Assembly: GCA_029168955.1 (NCBI GenBank)
Contig: JAPDOI010001425.1
Coordinates: 62,001-126,000, forward strand
DNA: 64,000 bases
Direction: 5' to 3'
From: Aplectana chamaeleonis
Taxonomy: Eukaryota > Nematoda > Chromadorea > Rhabditida > Cosmocercidae
In this document: one piece after another, positions 43,232-54,139 of the stretch
How positions within the stretch are numbered: position 1 is the first letter of the stretch
Layout: every line of letters begins with the position of its first letter
The notes under the pieces: generated by a model
Seen by the model: the letters and a program-made list of their open reading frames with translations, nothing else
Told to the model about the DNA's origin: nothing
Database searches by the model: none
Position numbers and translations under genes: made by a program

Positions 43232-43362
43232 CTCCTGTTTTCGATTATCACAGCGCACAGCGGTGGCTTTTTCGCCGGAATCTCCTTATCACTAGTTATA
43301 TTTCACTGGTGATAATCGAATATTTCACTGGTGATATTTCTGCTGGTGATAATCGAAATCCA
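43232..43362. repeat. Inverted repeat around GATAATCGAA
   Basis: TTTCGATTATCAC at 43233 is answered by GGTGATAATCGAAA at 43345 and also by an internal copy at 43307; TTTCACTGGTGATA is repeated. A small fold-back; possibly a MITE remnant. Confidence 0.5.
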
Positions 43363-44017
43363 CAGGTCACTAGGGGTTTTCGAGAGTCTAACGATATACT
43401 CCTCAAACTCTAAACGTCCCAAATTACGTGACTGGACGAAATTTTAATAAGCCACACAATACCTGCACCGTTTCGCACTAAGTATTAAAGTACTAGCATA
43501 ATAAATTATGCAAAAACATTCCCCGTAGCGAAGATAGAAAATTCCACATGTCGTTCATTGCCCTCTGCTCCATCTAACACATTTATTGCATAGTCAAGCA
43601 CTCTTTCGTAAAAGGCATGCATTACAATTTATTTGCAAAAATATCCTACTTGACGAGAATCGAACTTGAGACACGCGCGCCCAAGTCCTCGTCGGTAACC
43701 ACTTGGCCATGCGTCGCATAACCCAACCCTCATGTCCACTCTTTGTGACCACTGGCCTTTCTCATTGAGTGAGGGCCTCTCGCCTGCCAGCTCATCACTG
43801 TAACAGCCGATTGCACGGGGCCGATAATGCACCTCAGCGCACAGCCGTCTTGTCATCTCAGCGCGGAAGGGGGGTTTACTACGGGCCCTGATCCTACCCC
43901 GCTCCGCCTGCCTTGGCCTACACAATGCTCTTTTACCTTTTCACGACTGTGTTCAGCTCCCCCTTTCAAGCAAGATCCACAGAATTTTCGACCCCCAAAT
44001 GTACCATCTCACGAATG
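43363..44017. other. Spacer with a tRNA-like sequence and a repeat X end
   Basis: It holds the tRNA-like stretch at 43654-43722 and the repeat X end at 43860-43897 (GGTTTACTACGGGCCC). No gene. Confidence 0.4.
43654..43722 (-). pseudogene. Degenerate tRNA-like sequence
   Basis: On the minus strand CATGGCCAAGTGGTTACCG is a strong A box and AAGTTCGATTCTCG a B box. The acceptor stems do not close, and no long variable arm is present although the A box resembles serine or leucine tRNAs. Confidence 0.4.
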
Positions 44018-44400
44018 TCTAACCAGCGACCTTTGCCAAGGGCCATGTTCAGAGTACCCTCTCGCCCGTTCCAGACGTTTTCAGCCCCAGTCGTTTCTCT
44101 GTCCTAGGCTCGCCTAAAAACGGTTCTGGAAACGGCCTTCACTCCCCCTCAGCGCCCCTCCACAAGAGAGATACGCCCCACGAAAATACACTCCTCGCCA
44201 CACATTGCACGGAAACACTTCCAAAATCGCTCACGGTAGATCCATCCAACAACTTCATCCCTCGGAACTAGGCTCGAATACCTTTTGAAGAACGCCTTAT
44301 CCGAATTTCAGGTCATTTCGCATCCATCTCGAAAGTCGCCATCTTCAATGTCGCTTACCAGTTTTGTATTCCGCCTTCAAAAAGTTCTCCATTGCGTGTA
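44018..44400. repeat. Dispersed repeat Y, copy 2
   Basis: It matches 38748-38930 and then 41385-41500, so it joins two segments that are separate elsewhere and is probably the most complete copy. Confidence 0.7.
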
Positions 44401-44551
44401 AAAGTGTGACAGTGATGTCGTGGGCTAGAGAATGAGTCAAGTTATGAATAATCTGATATCACCAAGTATGTGGTCCAGTCAAGGAGTATTGTGAACTCCA
44501 GGTGCAGCAGATGTATATTAATGTTCTGAGACAGCCGAATCAGCCGACTCC

Positions 44552-44742
44552 AACGTGGAAAGGCTTCGCCTTCTGCGTGAGGAGCACATCCAGTTTGTTC
44601 GAAGATATCTGGAGAAGGCGGCTGTGAACCCTATCATAGGAGCAGTGCCGCCTCGGCCTTGCGAGTCCGAGTCTCAACTCGGCAGGCGAGCCAGATGTGC
44701 TTTTGCCTCGCTGCGCTGTGGTCACTCTATTTTGCTCGTTTT
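44552..44742 (+). pseudogene. LINE ORF2 C-terminal fragment, part 1 (split by insertion)
   Basis: It reads VERLRLLREEHIQFVRRYLE, KAAVNPIIGAVPP, CESESQLGRRARCAFASLRC, GHSILLVF. The same text occurs unbroken at 60337-60714 (minus), where it continues directly to YVSKIDGSKSDVCPDC. Here the continuation is 2.4 kb away at 47109. This is the region before the terminal zinc knuckle of a non-LTR ORF2. Confidence 0.85.
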
Positions 44743-45443
44743 CTCAGATAGAGACATCACACTTCCCGCGGTACCACTAGCCGACGTCCCGTAACCCCTC
44801 CCGTGGAAGGCCAATAGATCGGTCGCGGGAAATCGGCAGCGCCGTTTCGTTTACTGCCCGTACACGTTGAATAAGCACTCTGCGGCCCTTCTGCCATCGT
44901 GCTACTGCTAATTTGATGACTGACAGAAGACGATCCAAAAGAAGTTTGCGGCACACTTTAAAATCACCCTTTAGATAAAGATCTGTGGGAACAAAATTTC
45001 AAAAATCCCGTTCTGGGCTCTTCATCTTGAACTGCCTCTGACAAGTAAGGAGTAAGCTTAGACAAGGTTGCTTACTACGCTCGCTTGCGCTTGCAGTCTT
45101 TTCATCCGCAGATGCCATCAACAGACAACTCAGAAAAATGAAAACATGTTACATGTAATATAAAGTTTAAGATACTTGAGACATTCAAGTATATTACCTT
45201 TATATCGCATGTAACCTACACTTATATTACATGTAACATACACTTATATTTCATGTAACTTAATTAGAGCTGCAAGTTGAAGCTCAATGTTTTAAGGGTT
45301 AGAGCCGCAAGCTCCAGGCTACTGCTTCGGGTACGAATCAGCAAGCTTTGGCTCTTTTGAACATCCCAGGAGCTTTCAGCTCGCTGCTTCATGACTGAAG
45401 CAGCAAGCTTGGATCCCACAGCTTCTTACAAGAAGCAGCGGGC

Positions 45444-45725
45444 TTAAAGGCAGTGTCCACGATAAAAACCATGTCTGATTTTTTGGTGGAGATCGGCAGC
45501 TGCGGGGCCTATCGCAACCCTAACGTTGAAAAAACTAAGAAAAATGAGCTTGGAACGGTCCCCTACGGCCCCAAATTTGGACACTCGTCAGCTCGTCACA
45601 CCCCAGTTGCACTTGCCACGCCCACCGATGTGAACAAATGAATGCTCGAGATTGTGAGATGAGCGATGGTTTCCGATTAATAGCCCCGTTCTTCCCTTCA
45701 TTCTCAACTTCTCTCTTTACTCGTA
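45444..45725. mobile_element. TTAA-flanked family end, nested in E
   Basis: TTAA then AGGCAGTGTCCACG resembles the ends of the TTAA family, and AGCGATGGTTT then CCCGTTCTTCCCTTCATTCT matches 18432-18475. The element is entered by TIR element D copy 2 at 45726; its other end beyond 46417 could not be found. Confidence 0.5.
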
Positions 45726-46415
45726 CTCAGATAGAGACATCACACTTCCCGCGGTGCTACTAGCCGACCTCCCCTTAACCCTTCCCGCGGAAAGCCAATG
45801 GATCGGTCGCGTGCAGTCGGCAGCGCCGTTTCGTTGACTGTCCGTACGCGGTGATCAAGCACTCTGCGGCCCTTCTGCCACCGCCCTACGACTAATTTGG
45901 TGACTGACAGAAGACAATTCTAAAGCAGTTCCCGGCACAGTTAAAAAATCAACCTTTAAGTAAAGGTCTGGCAAAACAAAATTTCAAAAATTCCCTTGTG
46001 GGAACTTCAGTTTGAACTGCTCTTGACAAGTAAGGAGTGAGCTTCTACAGGGAAGCTTCCTACACTCACTGGTTCTTCCGGACTTGCCATTAACGGACAG
46101 TGGTTCACCTGCCCAAGACCAGCGTCGCACACAGCGCGGGTTTTAGAAAAGTCTCAACACAGCGTGCTCTGCTCATCAATCGTTCATTGGCTCCAATCTA
46201 GTGAGTGGTGCAATGATGATATCAAAATGAGAATCGATGAGTGAGTGTTCGATGACCCCCAGGAATAGCCGACTGCCCGCCGACACTCCGCGGAAAGACG
46301 GGAAAGCCTCTCTGTCAGCGGGAAGTGGGGCGCTGTGCCACGCCCACAAAATTGGGGCCGCGCGAAGTCGACTAGCCCGACTTGGCCAACGGGAGGTGGG
46401 CTGTTTTTATCTGAG
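45726..46415. mobile_element. TIR element D, inner copy (690 bp, complete)
   Basis: CTCAGATAGAGACATCACAC and inverted TTTTTATCTGAG ends, flanked by TA on both sides (45724-45725, 46416-46417). It gives the uninterrupted version of the outer copy. No ORF is convincing. Confidence 0.92.
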
Positions 46416-47108
46416 TATGAGGCGGCCCGTATGCTGTGCAGGTTTGCAGAAAGTGTTCCCCATGGGCCCTCAGTTGCTAGAGATATTTGAATCATGTTAC
46501 ACTTATACTACATGTAATTTACTTGAGTAGAGATAATTCACATGTAACTTACATTGACGGAGATGTATTACAAGTATATTGTGAACGTCTCTTATGTTAC
46601 AAGTATTATGTTTTCACTATCGAAAACATATTACTTGCGACATTTGGCCTGCGAGCGAGGGACCGATCTATTACATGTAATATACATCGGTCCAGATGAT
46701 TTGCAAGTAATATACATTAGCCAATTCATATTACATGCATATTGATTCAGGCCTTTTATATTACATGTGATATGTTTTCATTTTTCTGAGAATGGCCCAC
46801 CTGCCCAGAGCCAGCGTTGCATACAGCGCGGGTTTTGGAAGGAGTCTCAACACAGCGTTCTCTGCTCAGCAATTGTTCATTGGCTCCACTCTAGTATGTG
46901 GTGCAATGATGATATCAAAGTGAGAATCGATGAGTGAGTGTTCGATGACCCCCAGGAAAAGCCGACTGCCCGCCGACACTCCGCGGGAGTACTGGAAAAC
47001 CTCTCTCTCCGCGGGAAGTGGGGCGCTGTGCCACGCCCACGAAATTGGGGCCGGGCGAAGTCGACTAGCCCGACTTGGCCGGAGGGAAGTGGGCTGTTTT
47101 TATCCGAG

Positions 47109-47274
47109 TTACGTCAAAAAGATCGACAGCAGCAGACCAGACGCATGCCCGGACTGTGGTGCTCCCGGACACGACACGGCGCACTTGTTCATGTGCCCGA
47201 AGAGACCTACCTCCTTAACCACAATGGACCTTTGGACGAATCCTGTGAAGGCCGCCCAGTTCGCCAACCTATGA
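47109..47274 (+). pseudogene. LINE ORF2 C-terminal fragment, part 2 (zinc knuckle)
   Basis: YVKKIDSSRPDACPDCGAPG then HDTAHLFMCPKRPTSL, TTMDLWTNPVKAAQFANL and stop. The C-x2-C-x4-H-x4-H/C pattern is the nucleic-acid-binding knuckle that closes many non-LTR ORF2 proteins. It continues part 1 after the nested elements. Confidence 0.85.
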
Positions 47275-48616
47275 CAAAAACCACATTAAGGCTGCAGAAG
47301 GAGAAGAAGAAGAAGAAGAAGGCAGGAGGGCCTTACGAGAAGGGCCAGGATGCAACACAGTGCCTTATGCTCTGGGCGCGTCGAACCAGGAACGATCCCG
47401 GAGCACATCTCGTTCCCAGTGCGTAATGGACGCAAATGCACTACGTACCGTAAATTCCACGCCTAAATGCATTTTTGAGAAGGGTTGGGCCACCACGCCC
47501 AGCCCATCTCCTGCACAAGTGCCTGAAGGGATAACTGAATTACAAAAATTATTTATTCTACAGAAGAATCTAATCGCATGCTCATATAAATCAACTACAC
47601 TTCTGAAATATCAAATACATTTATGATTAAGAGGGAGAACACTACACTTCACTATCTTTATGATCTACCGGTTAATTGACTGAATGGCCTGACTAAGAAT
47701 AAATACATATATACAGGTATATCAGTTGCACTTCAGAGAACCGGAGAACTATGACAGCAAGCATCACCGCAGACCTAAACGAGACACTTCTTTGAACCAA
47801 GGCAAGCCGACGCGTTGCGCTGCGTACGCGAAGCGGCTGCCACTTCACGTACCTACTGCGAAGTCACAGGCGCTTCTAAAATTGAATGGTTCCACTAAGC
47901 CGCAACGCAAGCGTGGGTTGAACAATCACATACAGCCGCACTGAAGGCGATCGCTCAGCTGCGACAAGGGGGTTTTTAGAGTTGCACCGTAGCGCGATTT
48001 CATGATTCATATGCAAATCGACGAGCGGCGTGTTATCGATCGATGACCACAAAAATATTTCATTGCGGCACGCTGCGATGGAACTCTAACATAAGCCAAA
48101 CTCGACTGGCCGCGTCGCGTCAGGCACGTCTTCTCAAATTTTGTTCGGAAAGATCAGGCAGGTCAGCAAAGGGCACGCCTCTCGCTAGTAAATCAACGCG
48201 AGCTGCGACGCGACCGCTCGCTCTTTTCGCAGGTATACCGCCGCGCAGCACTATGAGGGGCTGAGCGTAGCGGAGTCGCGGCGCGACCTTATGATAAGCC
48301 ACCACATCGATAGATCACGGCGACCAATCAATACGGTGGTCCATTGCTAGGTCCCGCCACGATGACACTCTGCTCAGCGCTTAACAATCACATTGAAACG
48401 ACATGTCTTTCCTTACCTCCAAAAATCTCCACTATCTAATGTCCCATATAAAGGTGCACTGGAGGAGCGTAAGCCAATATCCTACGTTTGGCCGGACAAT
48501 AATCTTCACTGTGAGCACACTGCAAAGAAACAATTTAGGAAAAAGCAACAGTTTTGCTTATATCACAGCGGTCCACGCAGAAAACACGCATCACGCTGTT
48601 TGGGAGATGCAAGCAC
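47275..48616. other. Spacer, nothing recognised
   Basis: A GAAGAAGAAG run lies at 47300-47320 just after the LINE end and could be its tail. CG-rich pieces at 48020-48300 resemble 55380-55700 in composition. No gene. Confidence 0.35.
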
Positions 48617-48754
48617 TTAAGGGGTCGTTTATACTCCCGCCGCCGGAAGGCGCGGCACAGTGCATTTCTGTAATACTGATCACGCGGCGCGATCGATATT
48701 GCAAGATTGCACTTCGCCGCGCCGTTCGGCGGCGGAAAGATAAACGACCCTTGA
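48617..48754. mobile_element. 138-bp TIR element with AAGGGGTCGTTTAT ends
   Basis: AAGGGGTCGTTTATACTCCC at the left, ATAAACGACCCTT at the right, with GCCGCCG/CGGCGGC inside. The end design is like 56033-57794. Flanking TTAA/TTGA hints at a four-base target but is unsure. Confidence 0.75.
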
Positions 48755-49720
48755 AACCCTTTACCAGGCGCTGCGTCTGCCGCTGCAATCAGGCATCGAC
48801 GTTTCCCAATGCGACTGCACGTATTGTCCTTGTCATTCTATCCGCGAGCCGCAACGCAGCTATGTGGCGCACGTGAGGACGTATAAGTAACGATAATCAG
48901 TCAAAGTCCTCCGCGTCTCAAACCAGCGTCGCGTGTTCCAGATATGATGACACGACTATAAACACATTATTGAATTATATCGCTGGTAGACAGGGCAAAA
49001 AAATCTACTCATTCTGCGACCTCAAATACGCGGTGCTATCTTAGCGCGGGGGGCAATATGGCGCAATGCACTTGGCCACACCCCTTTTACCGTGCCGCAC
49101 TTGATTTGAGCACCTACCCGGGTTTCCCTTGCCTATCAAAATCAGGAGTCGTTGCGGCACGGAAGAATGGGCGTAGCCAAGTGCGATACAACAAAGCCCC
49201 CCCCCCCCCCCCACATGCTGCAGTAGCACCAAATAAGCATTACTTCTAACATGAGCCCACTCCGATTAAAAGGTTTGGGAGAATAGCTGCCTATCGTAAC
49301 CCCTTCGGGCGAATTGCCGCCTCCCGTTGGCTCAAAGGGCAAATCACTGTCAGGTTGCGGACGGATCACAGCTCTCGAGCTGACCGGATACGTGAATTTT
49401 TTTCTAGTGAAGCTATCTACCCGCTAATTGGCAGCAATCAGCCCGGGGAGACCACAATAGGTGGCTAGTGGCCCGGCAAGGTCATGAGGGACAGCAATCC
49501 GCCCGCAACCTGCTGGCCGTCCGCTTGCAGAAGCCTTGATAAGCAGCGGTCCGCCCGCAACTAATGTACGGTGCTCTTACCCGCCCTACTAGCGATAAAT
49601 TTTCATGACGAATTTGGCCTCATACAGCGAATTTTTTCTGCTCCAGGGGTCGTTCGTTCTAAAAGACATTTGAGGCCCGTTTCCAATTTCGTTTCAACGG
49701 AAGCTACGGCATTCGTAGTC
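48755..49720. other. Spacer with a C-run repeat
   Basis: 49055-49220 contains CACGGAAGAATGGGCGTAGCCA and a C-run of about 16; similar text (AATGGGCGTGGCCAA with C-run) occurs at 52640-52810 and 52905-52925, a dispersed repeat family. No gene. Confidence 0.45.
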
Positions 49721-51152
49721 ATATGAGGCTGTCCAAGTAAGAATCGAGATAGATCGAAACACAAAAAAATATAGCCGTTTTTAAAAGTTATATCGCTGGA
49801 GCACCCCTAAAACTCATGTATAGGCATCTAGAATTTTCAGAAAACTTTAAATAAAATGTTTTAAAATTTCAAACTTGGGCATTTTTTGAACATTCCTTCG
49901 CCTAGATCCTCAATGGAAACAAAGTCCTCTAAGAAAAAAAAATTCATTAGAGGTACTGCGCTCATCTGAGCCAAATTCCGGTCCCCAATTGCGTCTCGAC
50001 ACGCTTTGCAGCCGCACGCGCTCGAGTCATTCCGGTTTCCGGCGCCAAAGCCGACTGGATGTGGCTTTTTTATACAATTTTCTCCAAATTTTCTTAGTTT
50101 CCAGTTTCCAAACCCACTTAGGGTCAGCAGATCGGCGGCTGCGGCGCTGGAAGCTCTTCTGACTCGGAAGCGTGCGGCCGCAAAGCGTGTCGAGACGCAA
50201 TTGCGGGCCGGAATTTGGCCCAGATAAGCACAGTCAACAATTATGACGAATCGATCGGCGTTATCAAAATTTTAAAAATTGCGCTCAGTTATATCCGAAA
50301 ATTCACTCATTTGGGAATTTTCAGAAATGATTATCCGAAGTATTCATTCATTGGGGTTACTGTAAGAATACGATATTCAAATTTCTGTTTTACTCAAAAG
50401 CTACGTAGTTTCGAATGTCTATGATAGAGCGTTTCTGTTCCGTATCTCTTCGAACTGTATTCCATTTTCACATCACAAGTTACTAAACACACTTTACGCT
50501 ACCTCAGCGTGCAATGACCTCCTTAGCCTTGTTCTTAGTAGGTGCAGTAAAAAAAGAGGTTCTTGTGAACCAAAAGTGCAATTTTATGATGTGAAAGTAA
50601 TAAAATATCCTCTTTTTCAAATTCTATTCCAATCGATGCCCCGTAGTCAGTTCCTACTGTAGCCATTTTGCGCGCGAGAGTATCCATGAGCGGCCTCTTT
50701 CTCGAGGGTTTTTTCGTCTGTGTTCGCTCGAAAAAAATGAGGTTGTTTGTCTTTCGATTTTCGGTTTTATATTTCTTATGAATCAAATCGAACACGGCGC
50801 ATTTTTTGGGTATAGTCTCTATCTGCAGGATCTGGGCTCAGAGAAACTAAAAAACTAGTTTTTTACTGAGCGCGATTTTGAAAATTTTGATAACGCCAAT
50901 CAATTCCTCATAGGTGATAACTTATCCAAAGATTTTCTCAGATTAATTTGTTTCCATTGAGGATCTAGGCGAAGGAATGTTCAAAAAAATGCCCAAGTTT
51001 GGCCTTTTATAACATTTTTAAAAAAAGTTTTCTGTAAATTCTAGAAACGTACACCTGAGTTTTTTGGGGTGCTCTAGCGATCAAAATTTTAGAAAAACGG
51101 CAATTTTTTTGTGTTCCGATCTATCTCGATTCTTACGTGGACAGCCTCATAT
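49721..51152. repeat. Fold-back element (1.4 kb) interrupted by TIR element B
   Basis: ATATGAGGCTGTCCAAGTAA at the left and inverse at 51133-51152; also GATCCTCAATGGAAACAAA (49908) with its inverse at 50950, and GGCGTTATCAAAATTTT (50257) with its inverse at 50881. The left arm is split by TIR element B at 49954-50235. The loop carries only short ORFs. Confidence 0.85.
49954..50235. mobile_element. TIR element B, copy 2 (282 bp)
   Basis: It is closely similar to 16093-16376: GCGTCTCGACACGCTTTG, CGCACGCGCTCGAGTCA, GTGGCTTTTTTATACAATTT. Its left end is decayed (TACTGCGCTCATCTGAGC). It lies in one arm of the surrounding fold-back. Confidence 0.88.
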
Positions 51153-52018
51153 ACAACCGTTTTCGGGGCCAAATTTGGCCCCGAGAGCGACAGTAGCTCT
51201 CCAAAATTCTTCAATTCGATCGTAACTTTGCTTGCGAAGGTTCTAGTCAGCAATTTAATTATCTGGCGCCCCTTCGTCAAAGAATTACGGTACGTTACGG
51301 TAACTGAATGACATTGGAACTACCGTAGCTATTAGACATTCTTCTAAAACCGAAAAAAAGCTGTAGAAATCATGATCAGGATCTACAGTAGACCACTAAA
51401 ACAAAAGGTCAATCAAACCTGAAACAAAAACCCGCCTATTACGGTATACATACCGTTGCCACCCATACTCTTTTGGAAACCTGATCTCATGCTACGCATG
51501 ATGACAATCTATCGGCCGGCTATCCACTCTGCAACGCCTCCACGCCTGAATTTCGATAGTGTGACTGCGGTTAGGCCCTCCAGTGGCCATCAGTCGGCCC
51601 GGTAATAATGTCTGAGTGCGTGGTGCAAAAAAAATTAGTCACTTACGTCACCACGCCGTGCTCCCTCATATGATGACCGTGCCATATCCTGATATCGAAG
51701 AAATTCGGCACCGGTTTGTTCAAATCCATACACATATAAACGACACGTTCATGGCAGAAGCGACACTTCGGAATGCTACGCCTCTAAAGAGAAACGTTTG
51801 TAATGCAAATTACGCTTCTATCTTCAGTTAAAATGCCAATCTCAGCGATTAACTCGTTCGACACGTTGCACGCAAATACTAGAAAGCGTTTTATAGCACC
51901 CTAGAAAGGGGAAGTTCTGAAAAAAGGAGAATCCATAGCAGGGAAAAACGTTGCTTTGCGGGTTCTACAGTCCTCATTGAAACAAAATTCCGGTCCGCAC
52001 CTGCAGATAACCGTTGTT
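51153..52018. other. Spacer, nothing recognised
   Basis: TTACGGTA pieces recur at 51285-51305 and 51440. No gene. Confidence 0.3.
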
Positions 52019-52302
52019 CCAAACGAGATGGCAAGCAAGGAGTACAAAAAAGCAGCGCTCCCTCTGCGTCTCTGACTTTTTGTGATTACGGTAAGACGTC
52101 GTGTATGCAAATCACGCATCATGTCTTACCGAAGTGTTTACAAAATGTGAGAACAAAAAAAAACTCGTTAAATTCTGTTTTTGGATCACAGTAAGACATG
52201 CTGCGTGATTTACGTACGCGACGTCTTACCGTAATCCAAAAATGTAAGAGACGCAGAGGGATGCTGCTTTTTTGGACTCTTCGCATGCCATCTCGTTCGG
52301 GA
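52019..52302. repeat. 284-bp fold-back
   Basis: AACGAGATGGCAAGC pairs with GCATGCCATCTCGTT, CTCTGCGTCTCT with AGAGACGCAGAG, TACGGTAAGACGTCG with CGACGTCTTACCGTA. Within each arm a second nested inversion (TAAGACGT and ATGTCTTAC) is present. Confidence 0.85.
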
Positions 52303-53420
52303 CAGGGTATAGCATGGAGACCTGCCAAGACATAGTGGCTAAGCACGATCAACCTTGATCTCGGCACGATTTTGCGCACAGTGCGTAGGCGGCTGTCCGC
52401 AACCGCAGATCGGCAGTACATTCTAACAAGGACTGTAAGACTAGGATAAATGCGGACACGAGTCTTCGTCTGTGTATCCAGATTACAACTAACTTTATAA
52501 ATTTTGTTGCCATCGCAAACGGGAGGGGGGAGAGCACCTGGTCACCGCGCTGGCTACGCCCATTCTTTCGCGCCGCAACTTTACCCACCCCTTGTTGCGA
52601 TAGTACCCAGGTTTGCTATGGGTCAATTTCAAAATGGTGCAACCGCAGCGGGGGGCGGGGACTGTGGCATCGCACTAGGCCACGCCCATTTTCCGTGCCA
52701 CAACGACTCCTCTGATTTTGGCAGGGGGGGGGACTCCGGGTAGCTGCTCAAATTCAAAGCGGCACAGTAAAATGGGCGTGGCCAATTGCATCGCCCCCCC
52801 CCGCTAAGATAGCACCTTCAAAATCTCACCAATTGCAGACGTCCCGCATAAACTAGCGGAAGCGAATGCTGCTGCATTACTAGGAACGAACAGAATTCTT
52901 GCGGGGCGGAAAATGGGCGTGGTTAAGTGCGATGATTGCATCGGAACTCGTCCCACGCAGTCATTTTTTAAGACTAAAGCTTAGGGTTAAACACATATCG
53001 AACACCCGACTTTGGGCCTGAGTTACGTCTCGCAAAACCCTTAATTCTTCTGATTTTAGAATTGAAGGGAAACCCCAGATTGGTGCGAAGTTGGTGTGAA
53101 AATGAAGGCGTGGACGCAACCAAGTGCAATCCAGTTTGCGATAGCACCCGAAATTTCTTCTACCCCATCCCGCTTCAAAACCATACGAATACTAACAAGA
53201 ATCAGTTCAACGCGATACCAGCAAAGTTCAAACGTCCGTTGGTCCTTCCCTGGTCTTAGCGAGTTTATAAAATCATTAAGGCTCATCGATCAGAAGGTTG
53301 GACAGTGTCTACGACGCTCTGCTTTTTCTCGATTACCATTTCCAGCTCAATAGTTGCAGCAAACGGCCGACTAATAACACTAAGCTTCCTTAATACAGTA
53401 CCACACATGCCTCCACAACA
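52303..53420. other. Spacer with dispersed GGGCGTGG/C-run repeats
   Basis: 52500-52960 repeats CACGCCCATT and GAATGGGCGT in both orientations with G- and C-runs. The rest holds only short frames. No gene. Confidence 0.45.
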
Positions 53421-54139
53421 GTGAGGTTCACACACAAGCCAAGTCGGAGTAACGATGTTACGCGACCTGAGCTACTCTTGCCTTGACAGTCTTACATGAA
53501 CACGGACTGTTTTGCTGAAAGACATGACCTTCTCAGCTGAGCACCGTTACGAGGGATAGTGGGAGCAACTTTTAAGTCTCCTGGTAGTCGACAAAATCAG
53601 ATTATTAGAGACAGACGCCAACATCAACGTATAGTTTTTGTAACAAGGTGCACACCACTGTGTTATCTCCACTCAAGTTGCGGTCGCTGATGTAGACAAA
53701 GTCCTTACAGAGATATCCCCGGTGATATTTGAATCCGTCTTCCTCGTGAGAAAAAAAAATCTAAAGAAATACCATCTCCCGGAGGTGGTAATTCTTGAAC
53801 TTTTTTATTGTGATGAAGACGGCTTCAAATACTACCGTAGATCTCCTGAAGAATCTCTCTTACTTCGGTCATCGCAACTTGAGTGGAAGTAATTCAATGA
53901 TGTGGAGGCCTTTTACAAGAACTCTACAGTGGTACTAGCGTCTGTCTCTAATAAGGTGATTTTAGTTGACTACCAGGAGACCTAACACTCGCATCCACTA
54001 ACGCTTCGCAGTTGACGAAGCCAAGTCTTTCGTAAAGAAAGTGCCTGCATCCATAAAAGGCGGTCAACGCGAGAGTGGCTCAGGTCGCCTAACATATGTA
54101 GTTACTCTGACGAGGTTTGTGTGTGATCCTGACCTCACT
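53421..54139. repeat. 719-bp fold-back
   Basis: AGTGAGGTTCACACACA at the left pairs with TGTGTGTGATCCTGACCTCA at the right; further pairs are CGCGACCTGAGCTACTC with its inverse at 54075, TGGTAGTCGAC with GTTGACTACCA, and AAGTTGCG with CGCAACTT near the centre. Nearly the whole element is stem. Confidence 0.8.

Larger units (their letters stand above)
45129..46790. mobile_element. TIR element E, nested in D (AT-rich, contains further insertions)
   Basis: CTCAGAAAAATGAAAACAT at the left, the inverse ending TTCATTTTTCTGAG at the right; AA flanks both sides. It interrupts TIR element D at the point where the 45726-46415 copy is continuous. TTACATGTAATAT-type palindromes recur through both halves. 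Confidence 0.88.
44743..47108. mobile_element. TIR element D, outer copy (702 bp plus nested insertions)
   Basis: The ends CTCAGATAGAGACATCAC and inverted CTGTTTTTATCCGAG; TT flanks both sides. Without the inner insertion (45129-46790) it is 702 bp and aligns with 45726-46415 (690 bp) along its whole length, including CTTCCCGCGG, GCCAATAGATCGGTCGCG and ACAAGTAAGGAGT. It splits the LINE fragment. Non-coding. Confidence 0.9.

Noticed and set aside
44743..47108. Tc4/Tc5-type CTNAG target
   Set aside because: CTCAG and CTGAG at the element ends resemble CTNAG, but they are inverted repeats of each other and TA lies outside, so they belong to the element.
46930..47426. Two overlapping ORFs of 114 and 162 codons
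   Set aside because: Only the 3' part of the first is meaningful (LINE zinc knuckle); the rest is TIR element D and a GAA repeat.
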